Origin: Streptomyces griseoluteus
GTDB lineage: Bacteria > Actinomycetota > Actinomycetes > Streptomycetales > Streptomycetaceae
NCBI RefSeq assembly: GCF_004784465.1
Contig: NZ_SRRU01000008.1
Span: forward strand, 310,001-374,000
Direction of reading: 5' to 3'
DNA: 64,000 nt
Positions within the stretch are counted from its first letter, which is position 1, and every line of letters starts with the position of its first letter. The position numbers and the translations under genes were made by a program. This document shows, in pieces, positions 47,898 through 56,662 of this stretch. The notes below the pieces were generated by a model, which ran no database searches, was not told where the DNA came from, and saw only the letters and a program-made list of their open reading frames with translations.

Positions 47898-49385
47898 ATG
47901 ACAGTGGACACAGGGGCCGAGGCCGCGTTCGTCCTGGTGCCGGAGGCGCACACGGGGGACTGGGTGTGGGCGCGGGTGGCGGCGGTGCTGCGGCGCGCGG
48001 GGGCGCGGGTGTTCTGCGCGACGCTCTCCGGGGGCGGTTCTGTTGCCCCGGCCGACCTGGAGGCGCACATCGCGGAGGTGATCCGCCAGGTGGACGCGGC
48101 GGGTGAGCCCGTGGTGCTGGTCGGGCACGGCTACGGACTGCTCCCGGCTCTGGGCGCCGCCGACCGGCGCCGGGACCGGGTGGTCCGGGTCGTGCACCTG
48201 GACGCGGCCGGGCTGCCCGAGGACGGCGACAGCGCCCTCGACGTACTCCCCGCCCTGCCCCGACCCGCGAGCGGCGCTGCCGAGGTGCCGCCGCCGGCAC
48301 GCGAGGAATGGCACCGCCTGGGCAGTACCGACGGGCTCACCCCCGCCGTGCTCGACCAGCTCGCCGCGCGGGCCCTGCCGCAGGCCGCCGCCACTCTCAC
48401 CCAGCCGCTACGGCTCTCCGAGGGCGCCGCCCGCATCCCGAGGACCGGCGTCCTGTGCGCGGCCGACGGCTCGACCATCGACCGGCTGCGCTGGATGGCG
48501 TCTCTGGGCGTCCCGCGTCTGAGCCTGCTCACCGCGCCGGGCAACACCTTCCTCGAAGTGCCCACCGGCCACTGGCCGATGCTGTCCGAGCCGGAGCTGC
48601 TGGCCAAGGCCCTGCGGCAGGCGGCGGCGGGTGAGGGGGAGAGCCTCGCACTCCCTGCCGGCCATGTACCCCACCATCTCCGGCCGTTCGTCCTGGACGT
48701 GCCGGAACGGCCACGGGAGCGCCGGGAGTGCGTCGACCTGTATCTGCCCGATGGTCACGAGGCCGGCCCCGCAGTGGTGTTCGTCCACGGCGGCCCGCTG
48801 CCCCCCGGTGTCCGGCCGGCGCCGCGAGACTGGCCGACCTTCACCGGGTACGCCGCACTCGCCGCGCAGCTGGGAGCGGTCGGCGTCACGTTGGACCACC
48901 GGCTGCACGCGCCGGACGACCTCGCACGCGCCGCCGAGGACGTGGCCGCAGCGGTCGATCTCGTCCGCGCACATCCCAGGGTCGACGGTGACCGGGTGGC
49001 CCTCTGGTTCTTCTCCGGCGGCGGCCCGTTGGCGGCGCCCTGGCTGTCCGCGCCGCCGCCGTGGCTGCGGTGCCTCGCGGCCAACTACCCACTGCTGGAA
49101 CCGATTCCGGGTCACGGCACGGACGGCGACCGGTTCCGTCCGGTCGCAGCGGTGCGCGGTGCGGGGGACCTGCCGGTCGTGCTCACGCGCGTCGGGCTGG
49201 AAGACCCGATGCTCGACGCGACCGTGGAGCGCTTCCTGGACGCCGCCGGTGAGTGCGGCGCCGAGGTGGAGGTCATCGCCGCTCCGCACTGCCGACACGG
49301 CTTCGAGACGCTGGACCACACCGCCGAGGCGCGTGCCGCCGTACGGGAGGCGATGGGCCGGGTGCTCGGCCATCTGGACGCCTGA
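47898..49385 (+). CDS. tandem alpha/beta-hydrolase fusion, first domain lacking the nucleophile
   Basis: A 495-residue protein made of two hydrolase folds. Domain 1 (about 1-250) keeps the layout of small esterases (FVLVPEAHTGDWVWARVAAVLRRAG, and the late His in PTGHWPM), but its elbow reads VVLVGHGYG, with Gly78 where Ser is expected. Domain 2 (about 265-495) has AVVFVHGGPLPPG, LDHRLHAPDDLARAAEDVAAAVDLV, an elbow WFFSGGG with Ser, an acid in VGLEDPMLD and a late His in CRHGFE, so it can be active. GGGAGGAG precedes ATG. Probably under the MerR regulator. Substrate unknown. Confidence 0.8.
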   Translation: MTVDTGAEAAFVLVPEAHTGDWVWARVAAVLRRAGARVFCATLSGGGSVAPADLEAHIAEVIRQVDAAGEPVVLVGHGYGLLPALGAADRRRDRVVRVVHLDAAGLPEDGDSALDVLPALPRPASGAAEVPPPAREEWHRLGSTDGLTPAVLDQLAARALPQAAATLTQPLRLSEGAARIPRTGVLCAADGSTIDRLRWMASLGVPRLSLLTAPGNTFLEVPTGHWPMLSEPELLAKALRQAAAGEGESLALPAGHVPHHLRPFVLDVPERPRERRECVDLYLPDGHEAGPAVVFVHGGPLPPGVRPAPRDWPTFTGYAALAAQLGAVGVTLDHRLHAPDDLARAAEDVAAAVDLVRAHPRVDGDRVALWFFSGGGPLAAPWLSAPPPWLRCLAANYPLLEPIPGHGTDGDRFRPVAAVRGAGDLPVVLTRVGLEDPMLDATVERFLDAAGECGAEVEVIAAPHCRHGFETLDHTAEARAAVREAMGRVLGHLDA

Positions 49386-49457
49386 TCCGCACCTCTCAAG
49401 GGGGTGTGCAGAAAGCGCCAAGTAAGCCTCTCTGGAGGTGAGTTCGAGCACCAGGTG

Positions 49458-49499
49458 TTGACAGCTGTGTGTGACGGTCGCACGGTGGGAGCGCTCCCA
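49458..49499 (+). promoter_or_regulatory. cellulase promoter with CebR operator
   Basis: TGGGAGCGCTCCCA at 49486-49499 is the exact 14-bp palindrome bound by CebR, the cellobiose/cellotriose-responsive LacI-family repressor of Streptomyces. A TTGACA box lies at 49458-49463, and the operator overlaps the expected -10/start region 17 bases downstream, so repression by blocking initiation is likely. The cebR gene itself is not in the window. Confidence 0.9.
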
Positions 49500-49504
49500 A
49501 GGTA

Positions 49505-49529
49505 GGTGCACGGTCCAGGGCCGTGCACC
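49505..49529 (+). other. leader hairpin in the cellulase mRNA
   Basis: GGTGCACGG (49505-49513) and CCGTGCACC (49521-49529) form a perfect 9-bp stem with a 7-base loop between the CebR operator and the coding start. It would be at the very 5' end of the transcript, where it could protect the message from decay. Confidence 0.45.
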
Positions 49530-49582
49530 GTCAGCGCGATGCCGTACCCCCACCCGCTCACCGTGACCTTCAGGAGACCCGC

Positions 49583-51703
49583 ATGTCCTCCCGTAGAGCC
49601 GCACACCCTTACGCGCCGAGACGCGCGGCCGTGCTGGCCGCCGCCGCACTTCTCGGCGCGCTCTCCCTGAGCGCCGTGCCCCAGCCCGCCTCCGCCGCCG
49701 CCAAGCTGGACAATCCCTACGTGGGCGCCAAGCCCTACGTGAACCCCGACTGGTCGGCCAAGGCCGCCGCGGAGCCCGGTGGTTCGGCGGTGTCGGACCA
49801 GCCGACCTTCGTGTGGCTGGACCGCATCGCCGCGATCAGCGGCACCTCGCAAGCCCGCGGCCTCAGGGCCCATCTCGACGCGGCGAAGGCGCAGGGCGCC
49901 AACCTCGTTCAGCTCGTGATCTACGACCTGCCGGGCCGGGACTGCGCCGCCCTGGCCTCCAACGGTGAGCTGGGCCCCGACGACCTGGGCCGCTACCAGA
50001 GCGACTACATCGACCCGATCGCGGCCGTCCTGGCCGACCCGGCGTACGCGAGCCTGCGCATCGTCAACCTCATCGAACCCGATTCGCTGCCCAACCTGGT
50101 CACCAACGCCGGCGGTACGGCGGGCTCCACGCCCCAGTGCGCCACCATGAAGGCCAACGGCAACTACGAGAAGGGCGTCGGCTACGCCCTGCACAAGCTC
50201 GGGGCGCTGCCCAACGCCTACAACTATCTCGACGCCGGACACCACGGCTGGCTCGGCTGGGACTCCAACCTGGTCCCGTCCGCGCAGGAGTTCAAGAAGG
50301 CCGCCACCACCAGCGGCGCCACGGTGAGCGACGTGACGGGCTTCATCGTCAACACGGCCAATTACTCGCCCACCCGCGAGCCCTACGTCAAGATCACCGA
50401 CACGGTCAACGGCACCACCGTGCGCCAGTCGAAGTGGATCGACTGGAACCAGTACGACGACGAGACGACGTTCGCCCAGGGGCTGCGTTCCGCGCTCGTC
50501 GCCCAGGGCTTCGACAACGGCATCGGCATGCTGATCGACACCTCCCGCAACGGCTGGGGCGGCTCCGCGCGTCCGACCGGTCCCGGCCCCTCGACCAGCG
50601 TGGACGCCTATGTCGACGGCGGCCGGATCGACCGGCGCATCCATGCCGGGAACTGGTGCAACCAGAGCGGTGCGGGCCTGGGCGAACGACCGGCGACCGC
50701 GCCCGACACGGGCATCGACGCGTATGTCTGGGCCAAGCCGCCGGGCGAGTCCGACGGCGCCAGCCAGCCCCTCGACAACGACGAGGGCAAGGGCTTCGAC
50801 CGGATGTGCGACCCGACCTACGCCGGGAACGGACGCAACGGCAACAACCCGACCGGGGCGCTGCCGGACTCGCCGCTGGCCGGGCACTGGTTCTCGGCGG
50901 AGTTCCGGCAGTTGCTCGCCAACGCCTACCCCCCGGTGGGTGGTTCGGGCGGCGGAAGCGACACGCAGGCGCCGTCCGCGCCCACCGGCCTCGCCGTCTC
51001 CGCCACCACGGCCGACAGCGTCTCCCTCACCTGGCGAGCGGCGACCGACAACACCGGGGTGACCGGGTACGACGTCTACCGTGCCGGCACCAAGGCCGGC
51101 AGCGTCACCGGGACCTCGTACACCGACACGGGCCTGGCCGCCGCCACCGCCTACACGTACACCGTCAAGGCCAGGGACGCGGCCGGGAACGTCTCGGCGG
51201 CATCGGCGGCCGTCTCCGCGACCACGAAGGCGTCCGGCGGGGGAGGCGGGTCGACCGGGCTCAAGGCGCAGTACAAGAACAACGACTCCTCGGCCAACGA
51301 CAACCAGATGAGGCCCGGCATCCAGCTCGTCAACTCTGGCTCCGGCGCCGTCGATCTGTACAAGGTGACGGTCCGCTACTGGTTCACCGGCGAGTCGGCC
51401 TCGGCCGGCTACCAGACGTGGTGCGACTACGCCCAGCCCGGCTGCTCCACCGTGAGGACGGCTGTCACGACGCTCCCGGTGGCCCGCACGGGGGCCGACC
51501 ACACCCTCGACGTCACCTTCACCTCCGGCTCGCTGGCCGCGGGCGCGAGTACCGGTGATCTCCAACTGAGGCTCGCCAAGGCGGACTGGTCGAACTTCGA
51601 CGAGACCGACGACTACAGCCGGGGCACCGGCACTTCCTACGCCGACGCCCCCAAGGTGACCGTCTACGTCAACGGCACGCTCGCCTGGGGCGTCGAGCCG
51701 TAG
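49583..51703 (+). CDS. secreted GH6 cellulase (cellobiohydrolase type) with FN3 and CBM3 domains
   Basis: A 706-residue secreted enzyme cleaving beta-1,4-glucan. Signal peptide residues 1-39 (AVLAAAALLGALSLSAVPQPASA). GH6 catalytic domain about 45-455 with VIYDLPGRDCAALASNGEL and VNLIEPDSLPN (the acid and base aspartates). FN3 domain about 468-550 (APTGLAVSATTADSVSLTWRAATDNTGVTGYDVYR). Gly-rich linker, then CBM3 about 560-706 (LKAQYKNNDSSANDNQMRPG, WCDYAQPGCS, YVNGTLAWG). The extended loops of the catalytic domain favour an exo-acting enzyme. TCAGGAGA precedes ATG 49583. First gene of the CebR-controlled operon. Confidence 0.94.
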   Translation: MSSRRAAHPYAPRRAAVLAAAALLGALSLSAVPQPASAAAKLDNPYVGAKPYVNPDWSAKAAAEPGGSAVSDQPTFVWLDRIAAISGTSQARGLRAHLDAAKAQGANLVQLVIYDLPGRDCAALASNGELGPDDLGRYQSDYIDPIAAVLADPAYASLRIVNLIEPDSLPNLVTNAGGTAGSTPQCATMKANGNYEKGVGYALHKLGALPNAYNYLDAGHHGWLGWDSNLVPSAQEFKKAATTSGATVSDVTGFIVNTANYSPTREPYVKITDTVNGTTVRQSKWIDWNQYDDETTFAQGLRSALVAQGFDNGIGMLIDTSRNGWGGSARPTGPGPSTSVDAYVDGGRIDRRIHAGNWCNQSGAGLGERPATAPDTGIDAYVWAKPPGESDGASQPLDNDEGKGFDRMCDPTYAGNGRNGNNPTGALPDSPLAGHWFSAEFRQLLANAYPPVGGSGGGSDTQAPSAPTGLAVSATTADSVSLTWRAATDNTGVTGYDVYRAGTKAGSVTGTSYTDTGLAAATAYTYTVKARDAAGNVSAASAAVSATTKASGGGGGSTGLKAQYKNNDSSANDNQMRPGIQLVNSGSGAVDLYKVTVRYWFTGESASAGYQTWCDYAQPGCSTVRTAVTTLPVARTGADHTLDVTFTSGSLAAGASTGDLQLRLAKADWSNFDETDDYSRGTGTSYADAPKVTVYVNGTLAWGVEP

Positions 51704-51747
51704 ACCGCCGCCCCCCACCCGCACGCACGCAGGGAAGGACATCTCCC

Positions 51748-52515
51748 GTGCACGTCAAATCGCGCAAGTCGCGCCCCCTCGCGGCCGCCCTCCTCCTGGC
51801 CGCCGGTTCGGTCACCGCCCTCACGACCGCCACCGGCTCCGCCTACGCGGACACCCAGGTCTGCGACCAGTTCGGCTCGGTCACCACGCCCGGCGGCTAC
51901 GTCGTGCAGAACAACGCCTGGGGCACCTCCGCCCCGCAGTGCGTGACCCAGGTCGGAGACGGCTTCCGGCTCATCCGCGCCGACGGCTCCGTGCCCACCA
52001 ACGGCGCCCCGAAGTCGTACCCCTCGATCTTCGCGGGCTGCCACTACACCAACTGTTCCCCAGGCACGAACCTCCCCAAGCGGATCGGGAACATCGGCGG
52101 CGTGCCGACCCGCATCGCCTACCAGTACGTCGGCGACGCGGTGTACGACGCCGCTTACGACATCTGGCTCGACCCGACGCCGAAGAGGGACGGCGTCAAC
52201 AAGACCGAGATCATGATCTGGCTCAACCGGACCGGCCCTGTCCAGCCGATCGGCTCCACGACCGGCACCGTGTCCCTGGCCGGGCAGACCTGGGACGTGT
52301 GGCGGGGCAGCAACGGCCAGAACGACGTGATCTCGTACGTCGCCCACTCGTCCCTGACCCGCCTCGACTTCGACATCAAGCACTTCATCGACCACACCGT
52401 CTCCCAGGGCCTGGCCACCCGGGACTGGTACCTCACCAGTGTCCAGGCGGGCTTCGAACCCTGGGAGAACGGAGCGGGGCTGGCGGTCACCAACTTCTCG
52501 GTGGGCGTCGGCTGA
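51748..52515 (+). CDS. secreted GH12 endoglucanase
   Basis: A 255-residue beta-jelly-roll endo-beta-1,4-glucanase. Signal peptide about 1-34 ending YADTQ. The GH12 fold follows with VQNNAWGT, AYDIWLDP, the nucleophile in KTEIMIWLN and the acid/base in AGFEPWENG. No binding module. GTG 51748 has GGGAAGGA upstream. It lies 44 bases after the GH6 gene without a terminator, so the two enzymes are made together, an exo/endo pair for cellulose. Confidence 0.93.
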   Translation: MHVKSRKSRPLAAALLLAAGSVTALTTATGSAYADTQVCDQFGSVTTPGGYVVQNNAWGTSAPQCVTQVGDGFRLIRADGSVPTNGAPKSYPSIFAGCHYTNCSPGTNLPKRIGNIGGVPTRIAYQYVGDAVYDAAYDIWLDPTPKRDGVNKTEIMIWLNRTGPVQPIGSTTGTVSLAGQTWDVWRGSNGQNDVISYVAHSSLTRLDFDIKHFIDHTVSQGLATRDWYLTSVQAGFEPWENGAGLAVTNFSVGVG

Positions 52516-52540
52516 GCATCGAGGACCGGGACACACCGAC

Positions 52541-52578
52541 GACCGCGCCGGGGCGGGGGATACCGCCCCGGCGCGGTC
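52541..52578. terminator. terminator after the cellulase operon
   Basis: A perfect 16-bp stem (52541-52556 with 52563-52578) around a 6-base loop, 25 bases after the GH12 stop. Confidence 0.85.
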
Positions 52579-52580
52579 CG

Positions 52581-52712
52581 TCACGCGACCGGGAGCCACT
52601 CCGGCCGCTGGGAGCCGCGGGGGACGAGGAGCTGGCGGTAGGCGCCGGGGGTGCCGGACATCCGGACCTGGTCGGCGGTCCTGCGGCTGCTTGAGCTGAT
52701 CACGCGGCGCAT
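52581..52712 (-). CDS. possible 43-residue small protein or remnant
   Basis: From ATG 52712 the minus strand reads MRRVISSSSRRTADQVRMSGTP and ends GAYRQLLVPRGSQRPEWLPVA at 52581. The tail looks like real protein sequence, but the start has no ribosome site and lies inside an 11-bp inverted repeat (GAGCTGATCAC 52693-52703 with GTGATCAGCTC 52719-52729). It may be the decayed end of an older gene, or the repeat may be the terminator of the gene at 52745. Confidence 0.3.
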   Translation of the reverse strand: MRRVISSSSRRTADQVRMSGTPGAYRQLLVPRGSQRPEWLPVA

Positions 52713-52729
52713 CACCGGGTGATCAGCTC
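52693..52729. terminator. inverted repeat after the 52745 gene
   Basis: Perfect 11-bp arms separated by 15 bases, 15 bases beyond the stop of the minus-strand gene at 52745. The arms contain TGATCA. Terminator is the simplest reading; a binding site is possible. Confidence 0.5.
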
Positions 52730-52744
52730 AGGTGAGGAGCCTCC

Positions 52745-53167
52745 TCACGCCTGACCGGGCGGCGCCCACGGCTTCGGAAGGGGCGGCGGGGCCTGGAGAG
52801 CGCCTCGGAGGGACTCCTTCAAGGTTTTCGGCGGCGCCTCCTTCTCCTCCCGTGAGTGCATGAGACGGGCCGTCGTCACGCGTATGCGGGCCTCGCGGTG
52901 GCGCTGCCGCACGATCACCACCCATGCCCCGTCCTGGGCGAGCAGCGCGTGCCGGGCCGGCTCGTCCCCCGGCTTGGCGTGCCGGGCGATGGTGTCAGGT
53001 ATGTAGTGCAGAGCCGCGTCCTCGGCGGCGGCGACGGCCTGCGCCTCGTCGCCCTCGATGTGATGGGTGCCCGTCAGCATCCAGCGGTGCAGCTTCAGTT
53101 GGTTGCCATCGACGTACTCCGTCACCCGCGTGTCCTCTTCGATGAGGACGTACCACTCAGCAGTCAT
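52745..53167 (-). CDS. conserved Streptomyces hypothetical protein
   Basis: A 140-residue protein: MTAEWYVLIEEDTRVTEYVDGNQLKLHRWMLTGTHHIEGDE, then AAEDAALHYIPDTIARHAKPGDEPARHALLAQDGAWVVIVRQRHREARIRVTTARLMHSREEKEAPPKTLKES. This family is conserved among streptomycetes without known function. ATG 53167 is preferred over the TTG at 53194. No signal peptide or membrane segment. Divergent from the glucanase gene. Confidence 0.75.
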   Translation of the reverse strand: MTAEWYVLIEEDTRVTEYVDGNQLKLHRWMLTGTHHIEGDEAQAVAAAEDAALHYIPDTIARHAKPGDEPARHALLAQDGAWVVIVRQRHREARIRVTTARLMHSREEKEAPPKTLKESLRGALQAPPPLPKPWAPPGQA

Positions 53168-53398
53168 GCCTGGGACCCAGCCGATTTCTTCCAAGGACGC
53201 TCTTGAGCAGCGCCAGGACGACGTGCCCCGCGCGGCTCGGCAATCCTGCCATGTGGATCAACGGCCTGGGCGGCCTGTGGATAGTCGAGAATCTGCATCG
53301 CCCTGTAACAATCTTGCGCAGCTTCATGGACTTCATTTCCGTGCGCTCCTAGCTTTCTTGCGTCTGCTCACCCCCACGAGCCGTGAGGACGCACACCC

Positions 53399-55729
53399 AT
53401 GACTGCACCCCCCAACGGCAGATCCCTGCGCCGGGCCCTGGCGGCGACCGTGTCCATGGCGCTGGCCGCGGCCGGCACGCTCGTCGCCGTGGCGCTCGCG
53501 CCCGAAGCCCACGCGGCCGGAGTGCCCGCGCCGTCCCCCGTCGGCATATCCGGCCGGGGCGCGACCGTCCCGTTCAAGGAACAGGAGGCCGAGTACGCGG
53601 CGACCAACGGCACCCTCATCGGACCGGACCGCCTCTACGGCCACCTCCCCTCCGAGGCGTCCGGCCGGCAGGCGGTGACCCTGGACGCGCCGGGCGAGTA
53701 CGTCGAGTTCACCCTGACCGCGCCGGCCAACGCGATGTCCTTCCGCTACTCGCTGCCCGACAACGCGGCCGGCACCGGGCGCGACGCGAGCCTCGACCTG
53801 AAGATCGACGGCACTCAGCTCAAGTCCGTCCCGGTGACGTCCAAGTACGGCTGGTACTACGGGGGCTATCCCTTCAACAACAACCCCGGCGACTCCAACC
53901 CCCACCACTTCTACGACGAGACCCGTACCCTGCTCGGCTCGACCCTGCCGGCCGGGACCAAGGTGCGCCTCCAGGTGTCGTCCACCAGCGCCTCGCCGAC
54001 GTTCACCATCGACCTCGCCGACTTCGAGCAGGTGGCCGCGCCCACCGGCAAGCCGTCCGGCGCGCTGGACGTGGTGAGCGACTTCGGCGCCGACCCGACC
54101 GGCGCGGCCGACTCCACCGCCAAGATCCAGGCGGCGGTCGACGCGGGCAAGGCGCAGGGCAGGGCGGTCTACATACCTCAGGGCACTTTCCAGGTGCGGG
54201 ACCACATAGTGGTCGACCAGGTGACCCTGGCGGGCGCCGGCCCCTGGTACAGCGTCCTCACCGGCCGCGACCCGGTGAACCGGGCGAAGGCCGTGGGCGT
54301 GTACGGCAAGTACGCCAATCAGGGGGGCAGCAAGAACGTCACGCTCAAGGACTTCGCCATCCTCGGGGACATCCGCGAGCGCGTCGACGACGACCAGGTC
54401 AACGCCATCGGGGGCGCGCTGTCCAACTCCACCGTCGACAACGTGTGGCTGCAGCACACCAAGTGCGGGGCCTGGATGGACGGCCCCATGGACAACCTCA
54501 CCATCAAGAACAGCCGCATCCTGGACCAGACCGCGGACGGCGTGAACTTCCACATGGGTGTCACCAACTCCACGGTGACCAACACGTTCGTCCGCAACAC
54601 GGGTGACGACGGACTCGCCATGTGGGCGGAGAACATTCCGAACGTCAAGAACAAGTTCACCTACAACACGGTGATCCTGCCCGTCCTCGCCAACAACATC
54701 GTCACGTACGGCGGCAAGGACATCACCATCTCCGACAACGTGATGGCCGACACCGTCACCAACGGCGGCGGTCTGCACGTGGCCAACCGGTATCCCGGTG
54801 TCAACTCCGGTCAGGGTACGGCCGTCTCCGGTACCACGACAGCGGCCCGCAACACCCTGATCCGGGCCGGGAACAACGACTACAACTGGCAGTTCGGGGT
54901 GGGCGCGGTCTGGTTCAGCGGGCTCAATGAAGCCCTGGACGCCACGGTGAACATCACCGACACGGAGATCCTCGACAGCTCCTACGCCGCGATCATGAAC
55001 ATCGAGGGCGCGACGAAGGGGCTGCACTTCGAGAACGTCCGGATCGACGGCGCCGGCACCTACGCCCTCCAGATCCAGGCGCCCGGCAACGCCTCGTTCA
55101 CCAACGTCACGGCCACGCACATCGCCCAGTCCAATCCCATCCACAACTGCGTGGGCTCCGGATTCGTCATCACCCGCGGCACCGGCAACAGCGGCTGGTA
55201 CGCCGACCCGCCCGCCTGCACCGGCACCTGGCCCGACCCGAAGTGGACCAACGGGGGAGTGCCCGGCGGCGGCCCCACCACCCCGCCCACCGATCCTCCG
55301 ACCGACCCGACCCTCAACCTCGCCAAGGGCCGCCCGGTCACCGAGACGAGCCACACCGACGTCTACCCCGCGACCAAGGCCGTGGACGGCGACACCAACA
55401 CCTACTGGGAGAGCGCCAACAACGCCTTCCCGCAGTCCCTCACCGTCGACCTCGGCGCGGCACAAGCGGTCAAGCGCGTCGTGCTCAAGCTGCCCCCGGC
55501 AACGGCGTGGGCCACCCGCACCCAGACGCTGAGCGTGCTCGGCAGCACGGACAACTCCACCTTCACCACGCTGAAGCCGTCGGCGGGCTACACCTTCAAC
55601 CCGTCCAGCGGGAACACGGCGACCATCCCGCTCGGCGGCGCCGCGACCCGCTACCTCCGGGTGACCGTCACGGGCAACACGGGCTGGCCTGCGGCCCAGC
55701 TCTCCGAAGTGGAGGCGTACACCGGCTGA
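53399..55729 (+). CDS. secreted GH87 alpha-1,3-glucanase (mycodextranase) with C-terminal discoidin-type CBM
   Basis: A 776-residue secreted enzyme acting on alpha-1,3-glucan of fungal walls or bacterial matrix. Signal peptide about 1-39. An N-terminal CBM35/6-like beta-sandwich (about 50-215) precedes the right-handed beta-helix GH87 domain (about 222-620), with DQTADGVNFHMG and RNTGDDGLAMWAEN supplying the three acidic residues. A Pro/Thr linker (TTPPTDPPTDP) leads to an F5/8 type C (discoidin/CBM32-like) domain (about 640-776). ATG 53399 has a GAGGA element upstream. The upstream 150 bases are noticeably AT-richer than the surroundings. Confidence 0.88.
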   Translation: MTAPPNGRSLRRALAATVSMALAAAGTLVAVALAPEAHAAGVPAPSPVGISGRGATVPFKEQEAEYAATNGTLIGPDRLYGHLPSEASGRQAVTLDAPGEYVEFTLTAPANAMSFRYSLPDNAAGTGRDASLDLKIDGTQLKSVPVTSKYGWYYGGYPFNNNPGDSNPHHFYDETRTLLGSTLPAGTKVRLQVSSTSASPTFTIDLADFEQVAAPTGKPSGALDVVSDFGADPTGAADSTAKIQAAVDAGKAQGRAVYIPQGTFQVRDHIVVDQVTLAGAGPWYSVLTGRDPVNRAKAVGVYGKYANQGGSKNVTLKDFAILGDIRERVDDDQVNAIGGALSNSTVDNVWLQHTKCGAWMDGPMDNLTIKNSRILDQTADGVNFHMGVTNSTVTNTFVRNTGDDGLAMWAENIPNVKNKFTYNTVILPVLANNIVTYGGKDITISDNVMADTVTNGGGLHVANRYPGVNSGQGTAVSGTTTAARNTLIRAGNNDYNWQFGVGAVWFSGLNEALDATVNITDTEILDSSYAAIMNIEGATKGLHFENVRIDGAGTYALQIQAPGNASFTNVTATHIAQSNPIHNCVGSGFVITRGTGNSGWYADPPACTGTWPDPKWTNGGVPGGGPTTPPTDPPTDPTLNLAKGRPVTETSHTDVYPATKAVDGDTNTYWESANNAFPQSLTVDLGAAQAVKRVVLKLPPATAWATRTQTLSVLGSTDNSTFTTLKPSAGYTFNPSSGNTATIPLGGAATRYLRVTVTGNTGWPAAQLSEVEAYTG

Positions 55730-55738
55730 CCGGACACC

Positions 55739-55770
55739 GGGCGGGCGAGGGCGTGCTCCCTCGCCCGCCC
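55739..55770. terminator. terminator after the GH87 gene
   Basis: A perfect 13-bp stem (55739-55751 with 55758-55770) and a 6-base loop, 9 bases after the stop. Confidence 0.85.
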
Positions 55771-55825
55771 GCTCGTCCATATGCCGGTGGACTGCCGGGC
55801 CGGGTCGGTGGCATCGTCATCGACC

Positions 55826-56662
55826 GTGAAGAAGCAGGGGTTTCTGGCGTTGGCGCCGCAGTACACCACCACGTCGGAGCTGCTCTCGGCGTCGGCGCGG
55901 CGGCGGGGGATGGAGGTGGAGGTACTCGGGGGCGCCGCCACGGGGAGGCGAGGCGCCCACTACTACGGGGGCCCCGGCTTCGCGGCACGCGTCGTGGACG
56001 ACCTCGAGGTCGCGCTCCTGGAACCGTCCGACGCCTGGCTGGCGACCTTGCCGTACGAGTACACGGGACGACACATCGCCATGTCGACTCTGAGCGAGGC
56101 GCGCCGCCTGTCCCGGCCGGCCTTCGTGAAGCCACCGAGAGAGAAGAGCTTCCCGGCCGCCGTCTACCCCGCCGGCGCCGACCTCCCGCCCGGCCCGGAC
56201 GCCCCCGTGCTGATCAGCGACGTGGTGACCTGGGCGGCGGAGTTCCGCCTGTACGTCCTGGACGGAGAGGTCCGCACGGGCTCGCAGTACACCACCTTCG
56301 GCCGCCTCGACCCCGAGCCCCTGGAGGGCCACCGGCACGAAGCCGCCGTCCGCGCGTTCGCGGCCGAACTCCTTTCGGTGTGCGGCGCCGGCCTGCCCAG
56401 TGCGGTGGTGGTGGACGTCGGCCTTCTGGCCGCCCCCGAGTCCGGCGCCGAGTGGGCTGTGGTCGAGGCCAACATGGCCTGGTTCAGCAACTGCTACGCC
56501 GCCGACCCCGACCGCGCCCTGGACGTCGTCCTGCGCTCCGCCGGCCCACGCACGGCGTTGGCCGAGCGGGACCGCCGGTTCTGCCGCGACATCGAGGTTC
56601 TGAGGTCTCAGCCCAGTTGCTCGGCCAGGCCGACGATGACCCCCTCCGGGCCCCGGAGGTAG
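55826..56662 (+). CDS. ATP-grasp domain protein (DUF4343-like)
   Basis: A protein of about 278 residues with an N-terminal Rossmann-like lobe (GFLALAPQYTTTSELLSASARRRGMEVEVL) and an ATP-grasp core (RPAFVKPPREKSFPAAVY, AEFRLYVLDGEVRTGSQY, AVVEANMAWFSNCYAADPDRAL). Such proteins ligate carboxylates to amines; many sit in peptide-modification or unknown clusters. The start is uncertain: GTG 55826, GTG 55808 or ATG 55781, none with a good ribosome site. The 3' end overlaps the convergent VOC gene by 55 bases. Confidence 0.78.
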   Translation: MKKQGFLALAPQYTTTSELLSASARRRGMEVEVLGGAATGRRGAHYYGGPGFAARVVDDLEVALLEPSDAWLATLPYEYTGRHIAMSTLSEARRLSRPAFVKPPREKSFPAAVYPAGADLPPGPDAPVLISDVVTWAAEFRLYVLDGEVRTGSQYTTFGRLDPEPLEGHRHEAAVRAFAAELLSVCGAGLPSAVVVDVGLLAAPESGAEWAVVEANMAWFSNCYAADPDRALDVVLRSAGPRTALAERDRRFCRDIEVLRSQPSCSARPTMTPSGPRR

